Source of the DNA: Isosphaeraceae bacterium | GTDB lineage: Bacteria > Planctomycetota > Planctomycetia > Isosphaerales > Isosphaeraceae | Assembly (NCBI GenBank): GCA_031291845.1 | Contig: JARLIH010000494.1 | Span: 1 to 57,165 of the forward strand | DNA: 57,165 nucleotides | Direction: 5' to 3' | Translations under genes and position numbers: made by a program | Shown here: positions 18,441-26,336 of the stretch, one piece after another | How positions within the stretch are numbered: position 1 is the stretch's first letter | Layout: every line of letters begins with the position of its first letter | Notes under the pieces: model-generated | What the model was told of the DNA's origin: nothing | Database searches by the model: none | Seen by the model: only the letters and a program-made list of their open reading frames with translations

Positions 18441-19445
18441 CTAGCTCGCCAGGCCGAACCCCTTCAAGAGTTTCTTGGCCCGGTTGATCGCTGTCTCCCT
18501 GACAAAGCGTCGCAACTGCGTCCGAAGCATCACAGGGGAGATGCAGGAGGCGGGGTCGATTCGTAGCGCAAAGTCGACATACTCCTTTGCATCCGCGTAT
18601 CTTCCGGCCGCGGCCAGATTGTATGCCTCACAGAGGGCCTCCCGGGACGAACGGCGTGTGACCCACCGCAAGAGCAACTTGGCGTTCGGGATACGGTCCG
18701 GATACTTCTCGAGAACGACCCGTCTGGCCAGATACATTTGCTCGAAGAAGCCCACATTGCCGAAGTAGTTGTTCGTATCGTTCCCGGAATGGACCCGGTA
18801 CTTCAAGTGAGGCCCCGCGAGGAACGCGACGTCTCCAAACAGACAGAATCGCATCCAGAGTTCGTAATCGTTCGTACAGGGAAGCCGCTCGTCCGGCGAG
18901 CCGGCCAGATCGAGACAGCTACGGCGAACCACAACGCTAGGAGCACAGATCGGATTGAACCCGCTTAGCAGCCGAACCAGGTAATCGTTACCGGGCAATA
19001 CGGCGTCTGCCGCAAGGCCACCGTTGCGAATGAGTCCGGTCGGCTTGCCTTCGGAGTCGATCTCGATCGCGCCGCAATGCGCGAAGCCGACACCCGGATT
19101 CTCCTCCAGCACTTTCACGGAACTCGCGAGATGGCCCGGCATCATCACATCATCATCATGAAAACACGCTATATATTTGCTGCGTGCCGCGTTCAGCAGA
19201 GCGAACCCGTTTTTCATCGCGCCGATGTTGGCATCATGACGAAGATAGATGATGCGATTGTCGGTGCGCGCATATTCTCGGACGATCTGCTCCGTCTGGT
19301 CCGTGGAGCAATTGTCGCCGATGATCAGTTCGAAGTCTTCGTAGGTCTGATTCAAGACGCTCGGCAGCGACTCTCTGAGATAACGAGCACGATTGTATGT
19401 GGGCAGGCAGACGCTCAGAGTAGGCGTTCTATTGTCCGGACGCAT
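18441..19445 (-). CDS. Glycosyltransferase, GT2 family (GT-A fold)
   Basis: A 334-residue GT-A glycosyltransferase with LSVCLPTYNRARYL at the N-terminus, the nucleotide-binding IIGDNCSTDQT near residue 43 and CFHDDDVM (the metal-binding DxD region) near 95. The C-terminal part contains a short helical repeat-like segment around residues 260-310. The ATG at 19445 is preceded by AAAAGGATCG, a good ribosome site; the open frame further upstream has no support. This is the promoter-proximal gene of the left minus-strand block, facing the plus-strand gene at 19689. Confidence 0.87.
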   Translation of the reverse strand: MRPDNRTPTLSVCLPTYNRARYLRESLPSVLNQTYEDFELIIGDNCSTDQTEQIVREYARTDNRIIYLRHDANIGAMKNGFALLNAARSKYIACFHDDDVMMPGHLASSVKVLEENPGVGFAHCGAIEIDSEGKPTGLIRNGGLAADAVLPGNDYLVRLLSGFNPICAPSVVVRRSCLDLAGSPDERLPCTNDYELWMRFCLFGDVAFLAGPHLKYRVHSGNDTNNYFGNVGFFEQMYLARRVVLEKYPDRIPNAKLLLRWVTRRSSREALCEAYNLAAAGRYADAKEYVDFALRIDPASCISPVMLRTQLRRFVRETAINRAKKLLKGFGLAS

Positions 19446-19688
19446 GGCGATCCTTTTCGAGAATGACTCACCCGCTTCGGCGCCCACAAATCCTCGCGGT
19501 CGCAAACACGCTGAACCGTGGCCGCACTTTGCCAAGTATCACCGTCAATAAATCTCGATTCCGCTCTGCCTTCCCTGCTCTCTCTTTCTCTGCACGACCT
19601 GTATGTATCATGGCAGGGAGGCCGACAACCGAGCTGTCGGGCTGACGCTCGCAAGATCCGCTACGATGGAGGTCCTGAACGAGAACCG

Positions 19689-20765
19689 ATGACCAACAAT
19701 GCGCTGGAAAACGACCTCGAGCATGTCCTCGCCCACACCCAGGCTCTGTGGGATGAGTTTCGAGGCAGCCGTATCTTTATCACAGGGGGCACGGGCTTCT
19801 TCGGCAGCTGGCTACTGGAAACATGGACGCTGGCCAACGAGCGATTCGGCCTCGGAGGGGAGGCGGTTGTCCTTACCCGAGAACCAGCGGCATTCCAGGA
19901 GCGTGCCCCCCATCTGGCGTACCATGCGTCTGTAAGTTTGCATCAGGGCGACGTTCGAACCTTCGACTTCCCTCCGGGGCGCTTTTCTCATGTGATTCAC
20001 GCGGCCACGCCCTCCAACCCGAAAACAACGGCGCCCGGGCCGTTTGCCACGCTCGACACGATCCTTTACGGGACACGGAGGACTCTCGAGTGCGCCGTAC
20101 AGACCGGCGCCAAGAAGTTCCTCTCGATCAGTTCGGGAGCCGTGTACGGTCAACAACCAGCCGCTATCGCCCATCTCACCGAAGACCATTGCGGTGCGCC
20201 GGACCCTCTGAACGTTCGCTCGGAATATGGGGAAGGAAAGCGAGTGGCGGAACTCCTCGGCGCTCTCTATTCCCACCAGTACGGTGTCCAGGTCAAAATC
20301 GCCCGCTGCTTCGCGTTTGTGGGGCCATATCTGCCGCTTGACGTTCATTTTGCGGTTGGTAACTTCATCTGGGATGGGCTGAAAGGTGGACCGGTCCACG
20401 TTGCCGGTGATGGCACGCCATACCGGTCGTACTTGTACGCCGCGGACCTCGTGATCTGGCTCTGGACGATCTTGGCGCAGGGACAATCGTGTCGCCCGTA
20501 TAACGTCGGTTCAGAGCTTGCGTTGACGATTGGCGAACTCGCGCAACGCATCGCTGATCACTTTGGGGTCAAGCGGGTCATTCAGCGTGAAGCCATTTCT
20601 GGGCAGTCAGCACAGCGCTACGTTCCCTCGACACAGCGGGCAGAAACCGAGCTTGGACTCAGATTATGGGTTTCCCTCGACGAGGCCATCGAGCGGACGA
20701 TTCGCTGGCATCAGACAAGAAGAGCTCTTGCCGACCCGTCGGTCGGTGAAGGGAGTCCAGGGTGA
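19689..20765 (+). CDS. NAD-dependent epimerase/dehydratase, extended SDR
   Basis: A 358-residue SDR with the NAD-binding IFITGGTGFFGSWL at residues 28-41, SISSGAVYG near 153 and a YGEGK catalytic motif near 190. Its closest look is to dTDP-glucose 4,6-dehydratase and UDP-glucuronate decarboxylase-like enzymes, but the exact reaction cannot be fixed. I chose the ATG at 19689; upstream in-frame codons read low-complexity sequence. It is the only plus-strand gene between 1 and 47 kb. A dyad CCGACA-N7-TGTCGG lies at 19622-19640, about 50 bases before the start, and may be an operator or chance. Confidence 0.82.
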   Translation: MTNNALENDLEHVLAHTQALWDEFRGSRIFITGGTGFFGSWLLETWTLANERFGLGGEAVVLTREPAAFQERAPHLAYHASVSLHQGDVRTFDFPPGRFSHVIHAATPSNPKTTAPGPFATLDTILYGTRRTLECAVQTGAKKFLSISSGAVYGQQPAAIAHLTEDHCGAPDPLNVRSEYGEGKRVAELLGALYSHQYGVQVKIARCFAFVGPYLPLDVHFAVGNFIWDGLKGGPVHVAGDGTPYRSYLYAADLVIWLWTILAQGQSCRPYNVGSELALTIGELAQRIADHFGVKRVIQREAISGQSAQRYVPSTQRAETELGLRLWVSLDEAIERTIRWHQTRRALADPSVGEGSPG

Positions 20766-20959
20766 AGGACGCCTTCGATCTCGCGGAGCGGTTAGGTTTC
20801 AACCCGATCCCTTGCAAGATCAAGTGATTGAAGAATCGTGTAGTCAAGATAGTAATTCCATCCTTCACATCGGGCTGCTAAAGAAGGCCGTCTAACAAGA
20901 TTTGACTTCTGCAGTCGGCCAGATGTAGGTCGCCTGCTTCGGGCGTTCTTCGTCTCTGC

Positions 20960-22186
20960 TTGGTATACTCTGAGGCAATTCAGGCTCGCGTGGGGGTCGA
21001 AAACGAGGATCGTTTCAATCGCCAGCGTGAGATGATCCCGGATTTGCTTTTGAATGTCTTGTTGATAGGGCCACGAGCTCACCACGATTGACTCGGGCCG
21101 TCCCAGCAATTCGACCGGGGAGAGGACCGCGATGCCGCACAACTACTTTCCTTGGACTTTTGCGTTCGAGTCGACGAAGGCAACGATGTCGGACTCGGAC
21201 AGCCGACTGATGGCGATCAATCTCAAGGTTTGCGACCCCACGTTCCAGACTTTTACCGGGGCATACGACTCGGCCAGGTGATTGATGATAACTTGCTCGC
21301 AGTGCTCAGCGGCCGTCGAACGTTCGGTATCCTCACACGACGCGGGCTCGGTGTTCTCGTCCCTTTCGACCTTCCGGACATTCGCCCCAACGTCGAAGCG
21401 ACAAACGGCCCCGACCACGGGCGCCGCTGTAGCGTGATTCGCCGTGCGAACGCATTGCTCGACGTAACCTTTTACGAAGCCGGCGCGGGTTATTACGTTT
21501 CCCGTCGAATCAGGCGAGAAATCATTGATATACGCGATACTATGCGCTTGAAATGGAGCGTTTCGCCCTGCCGTAGACTTCGAGACGCCGGGGACCTTGA
21601 CGTAAACTTGCCACTTCGTGCCATCCGGTTTCGGAGTCGCTCCAGTAAGATCCTCGGTTCCCGGGCTTGCTCTAAAAACGCCGACTGGGTCACAAAATCG
21701 AATCCCTTTTCCTCCGGGCCCAGTTCTCCAATGGTGCCGGTAAGGACGCGGACGCCGTAGAGGCGACGCGCGACCTTGGCGCACAGAACGGCGAGGGATC
21801 AAGGCCGGTCACACGGTGGTAGCTCATTCCCTTCAGAATCGACGGCGTACCACCCGTCGCGTATCTAACATCGAGAATTCGCACCTTGGCCGACGGCAAG
21901 TAGCCCGGATACTCTCCGCCATCCGTCCGAATCGCGCCAGGTCGAACTTCGACTCCAGGCCACCGCAGCGCCAATATTCTTACTTGGAGAGAATATGATA
22001 ATAGGAGTTGAACGCTTTCTGCTCGGGGAGCCGATGGCAAAGCCACAGCCACAGTCCTCGCAAACGACGAGGTCGTAGCCCGCAAGTAAGGTTACATTTT
22101 CGAAGGAGTGAAACCTCTGTGGAAATAGCAAGCGGCGTGCGCGATCCCCACACACAGGGCAGGGCCGCTCTGCAAAACGCAGACAT
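20960..22186 (-). pseudogene. Degraded C-methyltransferase-type SAM methyltransferase (zinc ribbon + SAM core + C-terminal Rossmann domain)
   Basis: Pieces of one protein can be read in all three minus frames. In order they are a zinc ribbon CPVCGD..CEDCGCGF (from about 22170), EQKAFNSYYHILSK (about 22010), a SAM motif region ILDVRYATGG..GLDPSPFCA (about 21870-21785), GELGPEEKGFDFV (about 21710), FSPDSTGN..ARAG-like RAGFVKGYVEQ (about 21500), and a C-terminal domain VWNVGSQTLRL..FVDSN..VLSPVELLG (about 21240-21080). The breaks are a TAA at 21980-21982, a TAG at 21143-21145 (in frame, likely from CAG) and at least four frameshifts near 22035, 21915, 21780 and 21610. Motif I has lost its glycine (LDVGC to LDVRY). 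The domain order fits Methyltransf_13/12/14 sugar C-methyltransferases. Ends are approximate. Confidence 0.85.
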
Positions 22187-22213
22187 GAGAGCGTGGGATG
22201 AATCGAGTTCTGG

Positions 22214-23416
22214 TCACGCGTTTGAGCAGTTGGTTGAGCGCCCGGCAGGGACCGCATAGCACACAAGATCCCATACCTCGTCCTTGTGAGGGCGGAGATA
22301 AATTCGGTAATCCGGCTCCAGGTCGTGAATCAACAACGGGATGCTCCAAACATGATTCTGCAGGTGATAGACGCAGACTTCGAGGAGCGGCTTATGCGTC
22401 TGGATAACCCAACGAGCGCCCCTCAACGTATCGTACTCTGCTCCCTCGATATCCATCTTGATCGTCGTAGGCGCGCGATCGCGGAGTAACTCGTCAAGCG
22501 GGACGCAATCGACTTCCTTCGAACCGACAGCCCCAAAGGTCGTGCCCGGCGTGCCGGTGGCGTCGAACTTGAGCTTCGTCCGCCTGTCTCCGGTGGCCAC
22601 CGGCAGGGCCGTGATGCGGGATGCGACGTGTTCGGGGAGCGCCGCGATCGAGCTTTGAAGTTTCTTGAAGCTGATCGGGTCAGGTTCGAGGGCGAGATAA
22701 TTCGCGAAGGACTCGCCGTAGCGAGCCAGAAAGCACTGGAGGGTATCGCCATCGTAGGCACCGCAGTCGACAAAAGATTCATGGGCGGCGGGACGAAAGA
22801 TCGAGTCGCAGAAATACATCTCTTCCTCGACGGGAAAGGGGAGCCCGTCGTAATCCTGCCGAAGGCGCCAGCGAATCTGCGCGACAAACTCCTGACGCGA
22901 CTGTTCATCAGCCATCAGCGCGAACGCTTTGCGCACTTCGGCGGCATCGAGCAGGACCTTGTGGGGCAGATCGAGACAGTAATAGGGGAGAAACTTTTCG
23001 GGATATTTGCAAAACAATGACGCAGCTTGTGCGACCCGCTTGCAACCGAGCTTTTGCAACTGGGTCCTCGAATCCCTCTGACGGTGATTATGGGTCCCCC
23101 CCCAGATCGTCACGACGAAGGTTGCTTGATCGTTGTACCGCGCGACGGCGTCCTCAACCGATAGGATCTTGACTCCGTGACAATCGGACCCCTGCAACCG
23201 CTTCGAGTTATCCGCAAAAGCCAGTGGCTCTTGCCCGACCTCGCGCAGCTTGGCAAGTGCGAGCTTGCCTAGGTTTCCGGCTCCCATAAGCACCAGGGAA
23301 TTTTCGAATGGTGCGGCGAGCCGGTCGAAGTGATTCCGCTCCCATTCCCGGACGGCTTTGGGGTCGGTTTCCAAGAGTTGATCAAGCTCAGCTTCGGCCG
23401 ACACCACTCCACCCAT
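22214..23416 (-). CDS. FkbM-family methyltransferase with N-terminal Rossmann-like domain
   Basis: A 400-residue protein with two parts. Residues about 30-130 form a nucleotide-binding-like domain (VLMGAGNLGKLALAKL, then FADNSKRLQG and KILSVEDAV). Residues about 190-400 are an FkbM methyltransferase with SFVDCGAYDGDTL as SAM motif I, ALEPDP as the ribose-binding acid, and TIKMDIEGAEYDTL, the FkbM signature. The family O-methylates sugars and polyketides. Start: an AAGGAG site seven bases before the ATG at 23416; the frame is open 15 codons further up. It is the last gene of the 13-gene operon, 135 bases after the SDR. Confidence 0.88.
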   Translation of the reverse strand: MGGVVSAEAELDQLLETDPKAVREWERNHFDRLAAPFENSLVLMGAGNLGKLALAKLREVGQEPLAFADNSKRLQGSDCHGVKILSVEDAVARYNDQATFVVTIWGGTHNHRQRDSRTQLQKLGCKRVAQAASLFCKYPEKFLPYYCLDLPHKVLLDAAEVRKAFALMADEQSRQEFVAQIRWRLRQDYDGLPFPVEEEMYFCDSIFRPAAHESFVDCGAYDGDTLQCFLARYGESFANYLALEPDPISFKKLQSSIAALPEHVASRITALPVATGDRRTKLKFDATGTPGTTFGAVGSKEVDCVPLDELLRDRAPTTIKMDIEGAEYDTLRGARWVIQTHKPLLEVCVYHLQNHVWSIPLLIHDLEPDYRIYLRPHKDEVWDLVCYAVPAGRSTNCSNA

Positions 23417-23551
23417 AATACAGCTCCTTGGTGCGCCACCTTCGAGAGATGCCAAGAGCAAACCACGCCCGCGCCGACAGAAAGCTCCGGAATCGATGCT
23501 GGTATCTATCGCCGCCCGGACGCTTGTGGGCTCATCTTGGGAGCCGCGAGT

Positions 23552-24400
23552 TCACCAGCAGGTCCTTCCGCCGTCCACGACGAGGTTGGATCCAGTCATG
23601 TAGGAAGATGCGTCGGAACACAGAAAGAGGATGGCGCCGCAGTATTCGTCAGGCCGGGCCATCCGGCCGAGGGGGATCAACTGAGAAATCCGTTGAACGA
23701 AGACGTCGGCTTGTCCGTTGAGTACGCCTCCCGGCGAAATGGAGTTAACGCGGACGCCCCTGTGTGCCCAGTACGTGGCCAGGTATCGAGTCAGCCCGAT
23801 CAGGCCCGTCTTTGCTACCGAGTACGTAACCGGCTTGACGGGCTGCTCGTCGTCGGACAGTCCGTCGCGACGGTAGAGTCGTTGGTCCGGCGCGATCAAA
23901 GAGAGGTCGGAGGCAACATTAACGATCACACCTCGACCGCGTTTCGCGAGTTCGGAGCCGATTACCTGACTACAAAGGAAGGCGCCGGTGAGGCCGACGT
24001 TCAGGTCGGCTTGCCAGACCTCGAGCGGAAAGTTCTCGAAACGCGACCATTGCTGGTCGGACTCCACCTCGATCTTGGGATTATTCGATGCGTTGTTGAT
24101 GAGGACATCGACCGTCCCGAATCGTTGTAGTACTTCTTCCAACAGAGATTCGATTTCCTCTCGACGCCCGATGTCCGCTCGCACGCCGATTGACGACACG
24201 CCGTACCGCTCGGCAATCAATCGGGCCTGTCGATTGGCTTCGTCGCCGCGGATGTCAACGAGGACGGTTGTCCCACCCGCCGACGCGATTGCCTCGGCGT
24301 GCCTGACGCCCAGCAGCCCAGCGCCGCCCGTAATCACGGCGACCCGGCCACTTAGGTTGAACAGGGTGCCGAGATGGCCTACCATTGGTGCGGATTTCAT
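23552..24400 (-). CDS. Classical SDR oxidoreductase (PtmA-like)
   Basis: A 282-residue short-chain dehydrogenase. AVITGGAGLLG is the cofactor glycine motif, VLVDIRGD the acidic strand that favours NAD(H), INNASNN the structural NNAG variant, VNVASD holds the catalytic Ser region and YSVAK the Tyr-x3-Lys pair. It ends VDGGRTCW, the usual VDGG tail of classical SDRs. It resembles the flagellin-sugar protein PtmA of nonulosonate loci. The start ATG at 24400 overlaps the upstream stop (TGATG); a GTG one codon earlier is also possible. It probably oxidises or reduces a nucleotide-sugar or free sugar intermediate. Confidence 0.85.
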   Translation of the reverse strand: MKSAPMVGHLGTLFNLSGRVAVITGGAGLLGVRHAEAIASAGGTTVLVDIRGDEANRQARLIAERYGVSSIGVRADIGRREEIESLLEEVLQRFGTVDVLINNASNNPKIEVESDQQWSRFENFPLEVWQADLNVGLTGAFLCSQVIGSELAKRGRGVIVNVASDLSLIAPDQRLYRRDGLSDDEQPVKPVTYSVAKTGLIGLTRYLATYWAHRGVRVNSISPGGVLNGQADVFVQRISQLIPLGRMARPDEYCGAILFLCSDASSYMTGSNLVVDGGRTCW

Positions 24401-25446
24401 CACAGATCATCCTCCAGCTCGATGACTCTTCCGGTCTCAATCGAGCGTTTTGCCGCCAGCGCCATCCGGAGGCTCTGTACGCCGTCATGGAGGGAGACGG
24501 CGGGGATCTGCTCGCCGCGGAGACACGCCAGAAGATGGGTCATCTCATCGAGAAAGAGCTGATTGCGCTCAAACCGGTCGAAGGTGGTGTGTTCGGCTAT
24601 CTCCCCGTCGGCTTCGTAGCGAGTTATGCTCGGCTCACGAAGATCGACGACCACCTTCCCGGAGTCTCCGATAACCTGGTACGTTCGCGACGGGGGTCGC
24701 TGCACGTAATCTTGATGCAGGTGGACAGGAAACGTCTGGCCATCAGACTGACAGCTCATCAAGGTGCTGGCGGTATCCTCTACGTCAATCTCGAGCCTGC
24801 TAAGATGTCCGCCTATCGAATAGACCCGGCTCGGGAGCCCGAACAGCCAGTAGATCGCATCCATCTCGTGGATCTGCGACAGGATGACGCCCCCGCCAAG
24901 TTCAGGACGGGAGGCGTACATGTGGCGGTAATCCTCATAAGTATGCCATCCAGGGAGGTATTCACCAACCTCCATTCGGACGGCTACGACCCTACCGACC
25001 ATCCCGCCTCGAAGAACGTCGTGCAATCGCGTCAGGCAGGGGTGGAACCGCAACTGATAACCCACCAGCCCAACCAGTCCACGCGAGTTGACCTCCTCGA
25101 TCAATTCCCCAACGGAATCGAGCTCGTGTGAGAGAGGCTTCTCGAGGAACAGATGGCAGCCCGCCCGGGCTGCCCTCAACGCTACGGGGACGTGCAAACT
25201 GCTGGGGTTGCAGACGAGCGCCACATCAGGTCTCTGGGCGAGCGCGCAGTCGAGGTCGTCGAAGACGCGGACGTTGTACTTCTTCTCGATATCCGATCCG
25301 GGTTCGATGGTCAGGCGATCGGTTACGACTTGTGCCAGTCTCCGAACCCGATAAGCCGAGACGACCAGATCGTCGCCGAGCAGTGAGTGCAGGTTCCGAA
25401 GATGCCGTTGGCCTATTCCGCCGAGGCCAATCATGAGGACTTTCAA
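24400..25446 (-). CDS. Gfo/Idh/MocA-family NAD(P)-dependent sugar oxidoreductase
   Basis: A 348-residue two-domain oxidoreductase. The Rossmann glycine motif VLMIGLGGIGQRHLRN occupies residues 3-18, VCNPSSLHV is the next cofactor strand, and LFLEKPLSHEL holds the EKP catalytic Lys. The C-terminal alpha/beta sheet domain follows. The start is a TTG at 25446, inside the upstream stop (TTGA, four-base overlap), with a GGAGG site seven bases before it. The first ATG downstream would cut off the first beta-strand, so TTG is required. Family members oxidise sugar hydroxyls, often at C3, of nucleotide-sugars or sugar phosphates. Confidence 0.9.
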   Translation of the reverse strand: MKVLMIGLGGIGQRHLRNLHSLLGDDLVVSAYRVRRLAQVVTDRLTIEPGSDIEKKYNVRVFDDLDCALAQRPDVALVCNPSSLHVPVALRAARAGCHLFLEKPLSHELDSVGELIEEVNSRGLVGLVGYQLRFHPCLTRLHDVLRGGMVGRVVAVRMEVGEYLPGWHTYEDYRHMYASRPELGGGVILSQIHEMDAIYWLFGLPSRVYSIGGHLSRLEIDVEDTASTLMSCQSDGQTFPVHLHQDYVQRPPSRTYQVIGDSGKVVVDLREPSITRYEADGEIAEHTTFDRFERNQLFLDEMTHLLACLRGEQIPAVSLHDGVQSLRMALAAKRSIETGRVIELEDDL

Positions 25447-26300
25447 CGCCCCGCCTCCACAGAAGACTCTCGCGACGGCTGCAGCATCGTCTCGACAAAC
25501 TCCCGATTCGCGATTGCCCAAGCGATTTCATCTCCAGCCTCGCCCCGGGCGACCTGCAGGGTGAAGTCGCCCCGATACTCCACGCGTCTGATCGCCGTAG
25601 ACAAGGCCGGGAAATCCGTGTCGCCCGTACCGAGTGGAACCGTCCCACCGTTCAGAAGTCGGTCCTTGATGTGGATGCTGCCGACCCGGGTGCCGTAGGC
25701 GGCGAACTCGTCCTCGGGTGCGTAGCCGAGCGAAGCGCTGTTGCCCGAGTCGTAGTTGGCTTTCAGTTTCGGATGTGGAAGCCGGTCGAGCAATCCCGCG
25801 AACCGGCCCGGCGTGAGCGACGTTTCGAGATGGATTTCCACATTCGCCGCCTCGGCGACAGTAAGACAAGACCGCAGGATGCCCTCGACCTGGTCGATCT
25901 CCTCGGCCGTTTCAATCCGCGAACCGTCAACGAACGGAAGCACGATATGACCGATTTCCGCGGCACCGCACCGGCCGATCAGCCAATACATGGTCTGCAA
26001 GAGCTCAGCCCAATCCGCATCCCCCGACCTCAGGAAAGGCCGGTCCATGAAATAGTCCGCGCACAGCGACTTGACCTCCACTGCGTGCAGCGACGCGAGG
26101 GCACGCATCTCCCGCAGGCCGGTCTCCGTATCGAGTGGGTTAACGCCAGCGCCGTAGACATCGTAAATCCATTCGATCGAGTCGAGCCCGGCTCGCGAGG
26201 CACGTTCGAACTCCTCGGACCAGCTCTCGCGGGGGAAACACTGGAAACGGCCGCTAGTCGGCGGGCCCAGTCGGCCTTGCATGATGCCAATGGTAGCCAA
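25443..26300 (-). CDS. Sugar phosphate isomerase/epimerase, TIM barrel (AP-endonuclease 2 superfamily)
   Basis: A 285-residue TIM-barrel protein. IGIMQGRLGPP at the N-terminus is a hallmark of xylose-isomerase-like sugar isomerases in glycan loci. EWIYD, VLPFVD, IHLETSLTP, ANYDSGN and SIHIKD give the metal-binding Glu/Asp/His residues of the barrel in the expected order. The start is a TTG at 26300 after GGAG; no ATG precedes the first beta-strand. It overlaps the Gfo/Idh gene by four bases. Paired Gfo/Idh and TIM-barrel isomerase genes often handle 3-keto sugars, which is a possible role here. Confidence 0.85.
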   Translation of the reverse strand: MATIGIMQGRLGPPTSGRFQCFPRESWSEEFERASRAGLDSIEWIYDVYGAGVNPLDTETGLREMRALASLHAVEVKSLCADYFMDRPFLRSGDADWAELLQTMYWLIGRCGAAEIGHIVLPFVDGSRIETAEEIDQVEGILRSCLTVAEAANVEIHLETSLTPGRFAGLLDRLPHPKLKANYDSGNSASLGYAPEDEFAAYGTRVGSIHIKDRLLNGGTVPLGTGDTDFPALSTAIRRVEYRGDFTLQVARGEAGDEIAWAIANREFVETMLQPSRESSVEAGR

Positions 26301-26336
26301 CGGTCACTCCGCTCTTACCCGCCCCCGCCCAGCCCG

